From: Luteolibacter luteus
GTDB lineage: Bacteria; Verrucomicrobiota; Verrucomicrobiia; Verrucomicrobiales; Akkermansiaceae
DNA length: 64,000 bases
Assembly (NCBI RefSeq): GCF_012913485.1
Contig: NZ_CP051774.1
Coordinates: forward strand, 2,790,001-2,854,000
Reading direction: 5' to 3'
Shown: in pieces, positions 20,325 to 28,110 of the stretch
Numbering within the stretch: the first letter of the stretch is position 1
Layout: every line of letters begins with the position of its first letter
Program-made: the position numbers and the translations under genes
Notes under the pieces: model-generated
What the model was told of the DNA's origin: nothing
Databases searched by the model: none
The model's input: the letters and a program-made list of their open reading frames with translations, nothing else

Positions 20325-22100
20325 ATGTATCGAGCCCTGCTCCCGCTGCTGCTGGCCGGCAGCCTTCACGCCGCGGAGGAAAAGAAGATCGTGGCGATCT
20401 ATGACCTTGAGGACGAGCTATCCGAATCCGGCCGCTCCAAGGCGTCGCTGCTGGGGATGGACATGGAGGCGACCCGTCCGCTGACGCTTTTCGACATCAC
20501 GCGAAGCCTCACGAAGGCGGCCGGCGATCCGGAGGTGAAGGCGGTGGTGCTGGATGCGGACGATGCCAAGCTGAGCCTCTCCCAGATCGAGGAGATCCAC
20601 CGCCGCCTGAAGGAGGTGCGCGCCGCGGGCAAGGATGTGTGGGTGTATAGCGATAGCCTGAGCAATGCGACGGCGCTGCTGGGTGCGGCGGCCAATCATT
20701 TCACGCTGATGCCGGAGGGCGATGTGTCCTTCAGCGGGATTTATGCGGAGTCGATGTACTTCAAGGGCCTGCTGGACAAGGCGGGCGTGGTGGCGGATGT
20801 GATCCACATCGGCGACTTCAAGAGCTTCGGCGAGGAGTTCTACCGGACGGGTCCGAGCGAGTTCGCGCAGAAGCAGCAGGAAGAACTCATTGGCGGGATC
20901 TACGACCAGATCGTGGGTCGGGTGGCGGAAGGACGGAAGATTTCACCGGAGACGGTGAAGGGGCTGATCGACAAGGGTACCTTCACGACGAAAGAGGCGA
21001 AGGATGCCGGACTGGTGGATGAGCTGAAGCACCGCACGGACTTCAATGCGGCGGTGAAGGCGGCCTACGAGGGCGCGAAATTCGACCGCGAGTATTCGCT
21101 GCCTGATCTGGATGGCCCGGAGATCACGGGGCTGATGGACATCTTCAAGCTGATGTTCCAAGACGAGAGGTCGAAGGCGGGCAAGGTCGACTATGTGGCG
21201 GTGGTGGCGCTGGATTCCGATATTTCGGATGAAACGATCGCTCCGGTGCGCAACGAGATCCTGAAGCTGATGAAGGATCCGCACGCGAAGGCACTGGTGC
21301 TGCGCGTGGATTCACCCGGCGGCTCGGCACTCTCCAGCGAGGTGCTGTGGGAAGCGACGGACGAGTGGAAGGCGACGAAGCGGCCCTTCATCGTTTCGAT
21401 GGGCGGCGTGGCGGCGAGTGGTGGCTACTATGTTTCCGCAGGGGGTGACCGGATCTTTGCCGAGGAAGGAACGATCACCGGCTCGATCGGCGTGGTCGGG
21501 ATGAAGATGGTGATCGGCGGGGCGCTGGACAAGCTGGGGATCACGACCCATGCGACGCAGCGCGGTGCGCGTGCGGGGGCGATGTCGATGATGAAACCCT
21601 ACAGCGAAGAGGAGACGAAGATGGTGCGCGACTCGATGCTGGAGGTGTATGGCACTTTCAAGAAGCGGATCGAGAACGGCCGCGGTCCGCGCCTAAAGGG
21701 CGAGCTGGAAGGCATGGCCGGCGGCCGGGTTTACACAGGCGCACGGGCGCTCGAACTGGGGCTGGTGGATGAGATCGGCGGCCTGGGCGAGGCGATTAGC
21801 TTTGCCGCGAAGGAAGCGAAGATCGATGCGAACTCCGCGAAGCTGGTGCCCGAGCCAAAGAGCGCGCTCGAGGGACTTTTCGCGAAGCCGGAGAAACCGC
21901 CGGAAGGCGAGATCGTTCGGATGGGCGTACACCGCTCGCCCGCTGCGGAAGCGGTGATGGCTACGCTGGGCGATGTGAAGCTTTCTACGCTGCCGAAGCC
22001 GCTGCGCGAGACGATGACGCGGGCGCTGGAACGTATCGAGGCTGCTTCGGATTCGACGATCCAGCTGATCGGTCCGGATCTGGAAGTGCGAATGAAGTGA
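20325..22100 (+). CDS. sppA: Signal peptide peptidase SppA, 67K-type
   Basis: A 591-residue tandem ClpP-fold serine protease that degrades cleaved signal peptides in the envelope. The start at 20325 gives a clean signal or anchor (MYRALLPLLLAGSLHA). An upstream in-frame ATG at 20256 would add 23 implausible residues. The N-terminal half carries the likely catalytic lysine region (HIGDFKSFGEEFYRTGPSEF). The C-terminal half carries LRVDSPGGSALSSEVLWE and the nucleophile serine block MGGVAASGGYYVSAGGDRIF followed by ITGSIGVVG. Length matches double-domain SppA proteins. The gene stands alone between the thioredoxin pair and the HAD gene. Confidence 0.92.
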   Translation: MYRALLPLLLAGSLHAAEEKKIVAIYDLEDELSESGRSKASLLGMDMEATRPLTLFDITRSLTKAAGDPEVKAVVLDADDAKLSLSQIEEIHRRLKEVRAAGKDVWVYSDSLSNATALLGAAANHFTLMPEGDVSFSGIYAESMYFKGLLDKAGVVADVIHIGDFKSFGEEFYRTGPSEFAQKQQEELIGGIYDQIVGRVAEGRKISPETVKGLIDKGTFTTKEAKDAGLVDELKHRTDFNAAVKAAYEGAKFDREYSLPDLDGPEITGLMDIFKLMFQDERSKAGKVDYVAVVALDSDISDETIAPVRNEILKLMKDPHAKALVLRVDSPGGSALSSEVLWEATDEWKATKRPFIVSMGGVAASGGYYVSAGGDRIFAEEGTITGSIGVVGMKMVIGGALDKLGITTHATQRGARAGAMSMMKPYSEEETKMVRDSMLEVYGTFKKRIENGRGPRLKGELEGMAGGRVYTGARALELGLVDEIGGLGEAISFAAKEAKIDANSAKLVPEPKSALEGLFAKPEKPPEGEIVRMGVHRSPAAEAVMATLGDVKLSTLPKPLRETMTRALERIEAASDSTIQLIGPDLEVRMK

Positions 22101-22204
22101 TGTGAGTTCAGGAGCTTGGCAGGGGAGCGGCGCGCTAACCCGCGCTGCCCTACCATTGATGCCATTGTCCTTGCCCTCGCCTGGCTGCCGGTCCATCCCT
22201 GCGT

Positions 22205-22840
22205 ATGAAATTCTCCGCGGTGCTCTTCGATTTCGACGGCGTCCTGGTGGACACCGAGTGGGCCATTTATGAGGCCTGGTACCGAACCTTCCGCACGAAC
22301 GGTCACCCTCTGCCACTGGAGATTTACACGCAGTGCATCGGCTCGGATTTCGATACCTGGTCGCCGAAGGTTCACCTCGAAGAGCTGACGGGGAAGAGCT
22401 TCGACTGGCACCAGCTGGACGAGGCGCGGCAGGTGGAGATCCGGCGTGATCTGGAGCAGGCTGGACCGATGCCGGGGGTGGTGAACCTCTTGGAAAAGCT
22501 GAAGGCGGCGGGCATCCCGGCAGCGGTGGTTTCCAGTTCCTCACACCAGTGGGTGGATGGCTGGCTGGAGAAGCTGGGGCTGATGTCTTATTTCAAGACG
22601 GTGGTGTGTCGCGGTGACGCGCCGCGGATCAAGCCGGCACCGGACCTGTGGCTGGAGGCGATCCGGAGACTGGAGCTGCCGGCCGGAGAGTGCCTAGCAA
22701 TCGAGGATTCGCTGAATGGCGTGAAGTCCTCGAAGGCGGCGGGGCTGAACGTGTGGGCCGTGCCTAACCGGACGACGGCGTGCCTAGATTTCTCGCTGGC
22801 GGACCGGGTGTGCGCCTCGATCGAAGAGATCGAGGTTTGA
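22205..22840 (+). CDS. HAD-superfamily phosphatase (beta-phosphoglucomutase-like)
   Basis: A 211-residue HAD hydrolase of subfamily IA. Motif I is LFDFDGVLVDTEW at residues 7-19, with the two catalytic aspartates. A helical cap follows (about 18-85). Motif II is VVSSSSH, the motif III lysine lies in RIKPAPDLWLEA, and motif IV is CLAIEDSLNGVKSSKAAG. This pattern fits beta-phosphoglucomutase-like or sugar-phosphate phosphatases. The exact substrate cannot be told. It follows sppA by 104 bp on the same strand but looks independent. Confidence 0.88.
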   Translation: MKFSAVLFDFDGVLVDTEWAIYEAWYRTFRTNGHPLPLEIYTQCIGSDFDTWSPKVHLEELTGKSFDWHQLDEARQVEIRRDLEQAGPMPGVVNLLEKLKAAGIPAAVVSSSSHQWVDGWLEKLGLMSYFKTVVCRGDAPRIKPAPDLWLEAIRRLELPAGECLAIEDSLNGVKSSKAAGLNVWAVPNRTTACLDFSLADRVCASIEEIEV

Positions 22841-22953
22841 GGGACAAAGATCCCGCATGAAGCGTCCCTACCGGACGCGATACTTGCCGCGGCTTTACCC
22901 GGACCTCCGTTCCGGGCTTTTATGAGCCGTCCCCTTGGGTGATGGAGGTGCCG

Positions 22954-22983
22954 AAAGCAAAAGAGAGCCGGGATGCGGCTCTC
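22954..22983 (-). terminator. Rho-independent terminator after the NlpC/P60 gene
   Basis: On the minus strand a perfect 8-bp stem GAGAGCCG-CATCC-CGGCTCTC is followed by TTTTGCTTT, about 20 bp past the stop of the NlpC/P60 gene. It probably ends the minus-strand group that begins at rdgB or the NlpC gene. Confidence 0.75.
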
Positions 22984-23001
22984 TCTCTGAAATCGGCTTG
23001 A

Positions 23002-23520
23002 TTAGAGTCCCGAAGGGTGGCGCATCACGTGGCCCTTACCAGCACGGGTCTCCGGCTTCCAGCGGGGACCGCTGCGGCCGCCGGGGCCACCGGTATCGAG
23101 GCGGAGGCCGGCGACAGTCATGAAGACGTGGCCATTCCGGACATAGACGGTGATCCAATCGCCCTCGCCTTTCTTGCCGTAGTTGAAGTAGCCCTTGCTG
23201 GGCATGGAGCCCTTGATCAGGCCGGACTCGCGGAGGACGTAGGAGACGGTGCCGGAGCAGTCGTAACCGCTATCGTTCTGGCGGGCGTGGCCACCGCCCC
23301 ACTTGTAGGGCTTGTTCTGGAGGCGATTGCCGGCGGCGATGGCGCGCTTTACCTCGAGAGGGGCCTTCTTCGGCGCGTAGGCGATGCCGTTCTTCAGCAT
23401 GGCGGTGCGGCCGCTTTCAAAACGATAGGAAACAGGCTGTTTCGCCTTCACCTGGCCACCGCAGGAGCTAAGCCCCACGGCAACGGAGAGCAGAGACAGA
23501 AGTAGGAAAAGTCGTTTCAC
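23002..23520 (-). CDS. NlpC/P60-family cell-wall hydrolase lipoprotein
   Basis: A 172-residue exported protein with a lipoprotein signal (LLSLLSVAVGLSSCGG). The peptidase domain spans about 60-165. The catalytic cysteine is in NDSGYDCSGTVSYVLRESG near residue 88, and the histidine is in RNGHVFMTVAGLRLDTG. The preceding KPYKWGGGHA is the usual substrate-loop motif of NlpC/P60 enzymes. It probably cleaves peptidoglycan stem peptides (D-Glu-diamino-acid bonds). It lies 69 bp after the ATPase of the DUF3592 cassette on the same strand and is followed by a terminator. Confidence 0.85.
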   Translation of the reverse strand: MKRLFLLLSLLSVAVGLSSCGGQVKAKQPVSYRFESGRTAMLKNGIAYAPKKAPLEVKRAIAAGNRLQNKPYKWGGGHARQNDSGYDCSGTVSYVLRESGLIKGSMPSKGYFNYGKKGEGDWITVYVRNGHVFMTVAGLRLDTGGPGGRSGPRWKPETRAGKGHVMRHPSGL

Positions 23521-23589
23521 GGAGTGGACTTTAAGGATTTCTTAAATTTTTACAAAAAGTTTTTGCCCCTTGATGCTGAGGCCGTTCGC

Positions 23590-24168
23590 TTAGCCTTGGC
23601 TTGCTAGATCGTCGTAGCAGCCGAGGAAAAGCTCGCGGAGGTTGCCGCGGCAATTTGCGAGGCGTCGATCCAAATCGGGCTTAAAACGAGCGACCCACTC
23701 GGGAGCGGCGCGCGTTAGAAGCGCTGCAGCGAGCTGAGGATCAGGCTCCAAACGGCAGATGAGCGGCCAAGATCCCGGGGACCAGCGGGCGGCGATTTTT
23801 CCGGCGGCATGGCGGGAAGCGCGCCGGAGGAGCAGGCGTTCGCGCCAAGGGAGGTGCTGCTCGCCATCGATCAGGAGAATGCGTCCGCAGCACTCCTCCA
23901 AGGTCCGGAGGTCTTCCGGAGAGAGGCGGCGTTTCTCATCATTGAGGAAGATCCGGAGGGGTGGCTGTCCTCTTTCCTGCAGCCGCTTGGCCCATGCCCG
24001 GAGCAAGGTGGTCTTCCCCGCTCCGTGGCGACCGCAGATCGCGCCGCGGAAACCGAGGGACGCCCAGCGGCTTTCTAGAAGCTCCCAAGTGCTGCCGATC
24101 AAGACCGGATCGAAGGCGAGGACCTTCTCGAGCCGGGCGGGAGCGAAGGGATTTTCGCGAGCGATCAT
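23590..24168 (-). CDS. Small P-loop ATPase of the DUF3592 cassette
   Basis: A 192-residue AAA-like P-loop NTPase. Walker A is AICGRHGAGKTTLLRAWAKR near residues 43-62, and a Walker B-like strand is CCGRILLIDGEQHLPW near 93-108. The C-terminal part is Arg/Leu-rich and helical. It resembles compact ATPases of the TniB/ExeA type in outline, but no specific family is recognised. The start ATG overlaps the previous stop by 4 bases (ATGA at 24165-24168), so it is translationally coupled to the 138-residue protein. With the DUF3592 gene it forms a three-gene set of unknown role. Confidence 0.72.
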   Translation of the reverse strand: MIARENPFAPARLEKVLAFDPVLIGSTWELLESRWASLGFRGAICGRHGAGKTTLLRAWAKRLQERGQPPLRIFLNDEKRRLSPEDLRTLEECCGRILLIDGEQHLPWRERLLLRRASRHAAGKIAARWSPGSWPLICRLEPDPQLAAALLTRAAPEWVARFKPDLDRRLANCRGNLRELFLGCYDDLASQG

Positions 24169-24581
24169 CGCGGTTTCTGGCTGAGGCGGCGGAGTTTGCC
24201 CGCGAGCTTGCCTTCGGACTTCGAGTTTTCGATGGGGCGAAGACGGGTGCCGTTTCCGCCGGGTCCCATGACGAATTCTTCAAGCGCGAGCCCGGCGCCG
24301 CGACCCTCGACCAATTCCACGGCCCAGACGATGCTGACCAAGGCGCCATCAACGCTCCAAGGCCAGCCGGGGAGATTGAAGGAAAAGGACCGCTGACCCG
24401 TGGACTGGTTACCCAAGGAAAGGGTCTCGATGATGTCCGACTCCTCGTCGCCGCGACCGCGGGTGAACCAGAAAAGGCGGAGTTCGAGGTTCCCGGGTTC
24501 CTTGTCGAGCTGCCAGCTCACGCTGCCCTCCAAGGCCTGGTAGGGAGCCAACTGCTTTTTCGTGAGCGTGATGGCATTCAT
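24165..24581 (-). CDS. Arrestin-like small protein of the DUF3592 cassette
   Basis: A 138-residue protein without signal peptide or membrane segment. It has the layout of one arrestin-like beta-sandwich: YQALEGSVSWQLDKEP, LELRLFWFTRGRG, then FNLPGWPWSVDGALVSIVWA, where a proline-led strand and VSI.W recur in such domains. The tail is basic (KLAGKLRRLSQKPR). Both ends overlap neighbouring genes by 4 bases (ATGA), showing tight coupling to the DUF3592 protein before it and the ATPase after it. The fold is inferred from pattern only. The function is unknown. Confidence 0.62.
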   Translation of the reverse strand: MNAITLTKKQLAPYQALEGSVSWQLDKEPGNLELRLFWFTRGRGDEESDIIETLSLGNQSTGQRSFSFNLPGWPWSVDGALVSIVWAVELVEGRGAGLALEEFVMGPGGNGTRLRPIENSKSEGKLAGKLRRLSQKPR

Positions 24582-26299
24582 GACAGCTCCTCCTTCACAG
24601 GGACGCGGACGGTGATTTCGCGCTCGCCGCGGATGTCGGGTAGCCGGGAGACGACGGCGCGTAGGACGATGAACCAGCGCAGGCGGTTGCTCTTCCCATG
24701 GAAGGTCGGCATGGCGTCGGAAGGAATCCGGAGTTCAACGTGCCCTTGGTCCATGGCGATCGGGACGGTGGTTTCGAAGAGGAGCTGCTCGTAGAAGAGC
24801 GAGGTCGCGGTGGAGGTGCTGGAGCCGTTGCGATAGGAGGCTTCCTCCTTCCCCACCAGATAGAGGGCAAACTGACTGGGGTGCACCGTGCCGCTGCGTC
24901 GCCAGCGAACCGGGGTCGAATCTCCACGGGCCAAGTGCGAGTCTTCCATCTGGATCTCAAACTTCGGCCCGAAGAGCGAGAGGACCGAGTAAACCACCGC
25001 GGCGGCCACCGCGAGGCCGATCAAGGCGAAGGGCAGGAAGAAGAGGAACCCGAAGCCATCCGCGATACCGGAATTCCGCATGGGTCCCCAGACCACGAAG
25101 TTCCAAATGCCCGCGAAGATCAGCAGGAAGACCAATCCGGCGAAGGGGACGTGGCCGATGCGGACCCAGGAGCCGCTCGGCATCGCCGGGACTGCGCCGG
25201 TGCGGGTGAGTCGGGAGGCAGACTGGGGTGAAGGTGCGGAGGGAGAAGGATGGCCCGCCGGCGCGGACCGCTTTTTGAAGATCCCCCGGACTCCGAAGAT
25301 TCCGATCAGGATGAAGGGCAAGGGAAAGAGCCCGAGGAGCCCCCACCAGCCGGCCTCACGATTCATCACAGCGCGCCATGGCTTCCCTGGATCGACGAAG
25401 ACTTGGATCTCAGTCCCTGGCGGATGGGCATCCACGAAAGCCTGCTTTTTCGCATGCCCGGAGGAGCTGCCGCCCATCAGATCGCGGCGGTTGGACAGGT
25501 AGCTGCGGTCCTTGAAGCCATACTGATAAAGCATGTCGACGGCGTAGGTGGTGCCGTCATCGCTATTCTTGCTAACCACCCGGCTCCAAACGATCTGCGC
25601 GGGGACCGGAGACCACTGCCGCATCGACCACCATTCCTTCGCTTTCGGAACGACGAGGCCGAAAAGCAGGCCAAGGCCGACCCCACCGAAGATCAGGAAG
25701 AGGATCCCGACAATCGCAGGCGATGCCTGACGCTTGCCCGAACCGGAACGGGAGCTGACGGAAGTGTTGGCTTTTCCAAGGCCACCCCAGATCAGGGCCA
25801 CGCCGATCAGGACGAAGACTCCGCCGAAGAGCGCGAAGGCGAGGCCGCCCCAGATCCCGCCCTGGCCTCCGGGGAGGAGTGCGGCTTCCGCGGGGTTCGC
25901 TGGATTCACACGACACTCGGAGCGACTACCGGCGTGCGTGGGCATCATTCCTTCCGGACCTTGGCAGAGGCGCTCGCGGATCTCCGAGAGATCCTCGAAT
26001 TCATCGCTGCCTTCCTTGTTCGCCCAAAGCTTGGTGCCGCTGAAGAGGGTCCCATCCACCTCATAGTGGAAAAGCAGATCGGCGCGAAACGGAGGATTCT
26101 TCGAGGGGTCCGCGGCGATCTCGAAGCGCTCGATGGTGCAAGGCGTCTCCCGCCAGCCATGAACCGAGAAGGTTTTCCACGCCATCCACAGGCCGGCCAC
26201 GACGAAGATAGAGCTGAAAAGCGTCCAGAAGATGCCGAAGCCGACGAGACCGCAGCCGCCCTTGGTTTCGCCCGAATTGCTCTTCCCCGCGGTTGGCAC
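24578..26299 (-). CDS. DUF3592 membrane protein with arrestin-like C-terminal domain
   Basis: A 573-residue membrane protein starting at GTG (26297-26299). It has about five to six hydrophobic segments, near 20-45, 140-160, 195-215, 320-345, 375-395 and 405-435. Two DUF3592-type extracytoplasmic domains lie between the early ones. The first is about 50-135 (RADLLFHYEVDGTLFSGTKL, CRVNPANPAEAALLPG). The second is about 220-315 (YAVDMLYQYGFKDRSYLSNR, IQVFVDPGKPWRAVM). The last 130 residues look arrestin-like and cytoplasmic (HVELRIPSDAMPTFHGKSNR, LRWFIVLRAVVSRLPD). It is the first of three overlapping genes and lies 43 bp after rdgB. It might be a membrane sensor. The role is unknown. Confidence 0.72.
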   Translation of the reverse strand: MPTAGKSNSGETKGGCGLVGFGIFWTLFSSIFVVAGLWMAWKTFSVHGWRETPCTIERFEIAADPSKNPPFRADLLFHYEVDGTLFSGTKLWANKEGSDEFEDLSEIRERLCQGPEGMMPTHAGSRSECRVNPANPAEAALLPGGQGGIWGGLAFALFGGVFVLIGVALIWGGLGKANTSVSSRSGSGKRQASPAIVGILFLIFGGVGLGLLFGLVVPKAKEWWSMRQWSPVPAQIVWSRVVSKNSDDGTTYAVDMLYQYGFKDRSYLSNRRDLMGGSSSGHAKKQAFVDAHPPGTEIQVFVDPGKPWRAVMNREAGWWGLLGLFPLPFILIGIFGVRGIFKKRSAPAGHPSPSAPSPQSASRLTRTGAVPAMPSGSWVRIGHVPFAGLVFLLIFAGIWNFVVWGPMRNSGIADGFGFLFFLPFALIGLAVAAAVVYSVLSLFGPKFEIQMEDSHLARGDSTPVRWRRSGTVHPSQFALYLVGKEEASYRNGSSTSTATSLFYEQLLFETTVPIAMDQGHVELRIPSDAMPTFHGKSNRLRWFIVLRAVVSRLPDIRGEREITVRVPVKEELS

Positions 26300-26342
26300 G
26301 CGAGCGGTCTAGCAGATCAGGAGGCCGCGCGCTGCTGGAAAG

Positions 26343-26939
26343 TCAGGATGTCTTTTCGAGCCACTCCACGAGCTGCGCCAAGGCACGGCCGCGGTGGCTG
26401 AGGGCGTTTTTCACTTCCGCTCCGAGTTCCGCGAAGCTGCGGTCGTGGCCTTCCGGGGCGAAGAGCGGGTCATAGCCGAAGCCGCCGGCACCGTAGGGTT
26501 GCTCGAGGATGCGGCCTTCGACGGTCCCGCTGAAGTCGGCGAGGACCTGACCGCCCTTTGCCAGCACCATGGTGCAGCGGAAGCGGGCGGCGCGATCGGA
26601 TTTCCCGGCCATTTCCACCATCAGGCGGGCGTTGTTCTTCGGGTGATTCCCCTCTTCGCCGCCATAGCTGCTCGACCAGACTCCGGGAGCGCCTCCGAGG
26701 GCGTCCACCTCCAGGCCAGAATCATCGGAAAGTACCAGTCCTGTCACTTCGCCGCTGATCGCGACCGCTTTAAGCGTGGCGTTTTCAAGGAAGGTGGTGC
26801 CGGTTTCATCGACCGCGGGAAGGGCAGGAAAATCGTTCACATCGAGCACCTTGTAGCGATCCCCGATCATTTCCCGGATCTCTTGGGTCTTGTGCGCGTT
26901 GCGGGTGGCGATGACCAGAACGGGAAGCTCGGAAGGCAT
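26343..26939 (-). CDS. rdgB: dITP/XTP pyrophosphatase (RdgB/HAM1)
   Basis: A 198-residue HAM1-family house-cleaning enzyme that hydrolyses dITP, XTP and related non-canonical purine nucleotides to monophosphates. Family motifs: LVIATRNAHKTQEIREM near the N terminus (nucleotide-binding TxNxxK), FLENATLKAVAISGEVTG, LSDDSGLEVDALGGAPGVWS and the C-terminal GFGYDPLFAPEGHDRSFAEL with SHRGRA. Length is typical. It is the first gene of the minus-strand group that continues with the DUF3592 cassette 43 bp later. Confidence 0.95.
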   Translation of the reverse strand: MPSELPVLVIATRNAHKTQEIREMIGDRYKVLDVNDFPALPAVDETGTTFLENATLKAVAISGEVTGLVLSDDSGLEVDALGGAPGVWSSSYGGEEGNHPKNNARLMVEMAGKSDRAARFRCTMVLAKGGQVLADFSGTVEGRILEQPYGAGGFGYDPLFAPEGHDRSFAELGAEVKNALSHRGRALAQLVEWLEKTS

Positions 26940-27018
26940 GTCCCGGGGTAGCTGGAGGGAGCTTCCGGGCCAAGAATTTTGAAATATTCGCCCGATGTGC
27001 TACGCCTATAACCACGTA

Positions 27019-27477
27019 ATGAAAGCCATCACCTACCTCGCCGCCTTTACCGTCGGAGCTGCCGCCATGGTGAGCTCTGCCTTCTCCAAGGAACTGGAGG
27101 GCTGGTCCACGGATCTGGAGAAAGCCCTGGAGCAGGCGAAGAAGGAGAAGAAATCGATCCTGGTGGAATTCACCGGCTCCGATTGGTGCCCGCCGTGCAT
27201 CGCGATGCGCAAGGCGGTGTTCTCCAAGAAGGAGTTCGTCGATGCCGCCAGCAAGAAGTTCATCCTAGTGGAGCTCGATTTCCCGAAGGCCGACGAAGCG
27301 CTGAAGAAGAAAAACGAACCTTACGCGGAAAAGTACAAGATCGAGGGATTCCCGACCGTTATCCTGCTCAATTCCGAGGGTAAGGAGTTCAACCGCTTCT
27401 TCGCCTCCGAATACCCGAAGACGGACCTCTTCCTGAAGCATCTGGACGAGGCGCTCGCCAAGACCGAGCTGGATTGA
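27019..27477 (+). CDS. Exported thioredoxin with WCPPC site
   Basis: A 152-residue secreted thioredoxin-like protein. Start at 27019 gives a proper signal peptide (MKAITYLAAFTVGAAAMVSS, cleavage near AFS). An in-frame ATG at 26995 adds eight unlikely residues. The active-site block is LVEFTGSDWCPPCIAMRKAV. FILVELDFPKADEALKKKN and the cis-Pro segment IEGFPTVILLNSEGKE complete the thioredoxin fold. The long insert of charged residues after the second strand is typical of the thioredoxin_7/DUF255-like exported group. A strong terminator follows, then a paralogue. Confidence 0.85.
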   Translation: MKAITYLAAFTVGAAAMVSSAFSKELEGWSTDLEKALEQAKKEKKSILVEFTGSDWCPPCIAMRKAVFSKKEFVDAASKKFILVELDFPKADEALKKKNEPYAEKYKIEGFPTVILLNSEGKEFNRFFASEYPKTDLFLKHLDEALAKTELD

Positions 27478-27520
27478 GCGATTTGATTTCACAAAAGCGC
27501 TGCGTTGTTCATGGCAGCCG

Positions 27521-27557
27521 CCCCGCCCGGAGTCGATCCGGGCGGGGTTTTTCTTTT
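27521..27557 (+). terminator. Strong Rho-independent terminator between thioredoxin paralogues
   Basis: A perfect 10-bp stem CCCCGCCCGG-AGTCGAT-CCGGGCGGGG (27521-27547) is followed by TTTTTCTTTT. It separates the two exported thioredoxin genes, so the second one needs its own promoter or read-through. Confidence 0.9.
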
Positions 27558-27591
27558 GGAATATCGGCGAGATCCTGCATTCATAACCTCC

Positions 27592-28053
27592 ATGAAAGCG
27601 CTCCTTCGCTTGACTGCCATTCTCGTGGCCACCGTTTCCTGTGCCTTAGCAGGCACGGAGGGGTGGATGACCAATTGGGCCGAGGCCAAGGCCAAGTCGA
27701 AGGCCGAGAACAAGCCAATCCTGATCAACCTAACCGGCTCCGATTGGTGTGGCTGGTGCATCAAGCTGCACAAGGAGGTCTTCTCTGAGCAGGCCTTCAA
27801 GGACTACGCCGCGGCGAACCTGATCCTGATGGAAGCGGATTTCCCGAAGAAAACGGAACTGTCTCCGGAGCTGAAGGCGCAAAATGCAGAGCTGAAGAAG
27901 GCCTATCTGAATGAAGGCTACCCGACGGTGCTGCTGCTGGATGCCGAGGGCAAGAAACTGAGCGAGGACATCGGCTATCTGAAGGGTGGCCCGGAGGTCT
28001 ACGTGAAGACGATCAAGGAGCTCCTAGCCAAGTCTCAGACGGCCCAGAAGTAA
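27592..28053 (+). CDS. Exported thioredoxin with WCGWC site
   Basis: A 153-residue paralogue of the preceding gene. Start at 27592 gives the signal peptide LLRLTAILVATVSCALA. The active site is INLTGSDWCGWCIKLHKEVF, followed by ILMEADFPKKTELSPELKAQ and the cis-Pro block YLNEGYPTVLLLDAEGKKL. The WCGWC motif suggests a different redox potential from the WCPPC protein. The two share the same domain order and the GSDWC context, so they arose by duplication. Likely role: disulfide handling of exported proteins or delivery of reducing power across the membrane. Confidence 0.85.
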   Translation: MKALLRLTAILVATVSCALAGTEGWMTNWAEAKAKSKAENKPILINLTGSDWCGWCIKLHKEVFSEQAFKDYAAANLILMEADFPKKTELSPELKAQNAELKKAYLNEGYPTVLLLDAEGKKLSEDIGYLKGGPEVYVKTIKELLAKSQTAQK

Positions 28054-28110
28054 AAGGACCTCCAGGAGCATCCCCTTGTGCCCAATCATGAGTCCTGATA
28101 GGGGCTGGTG

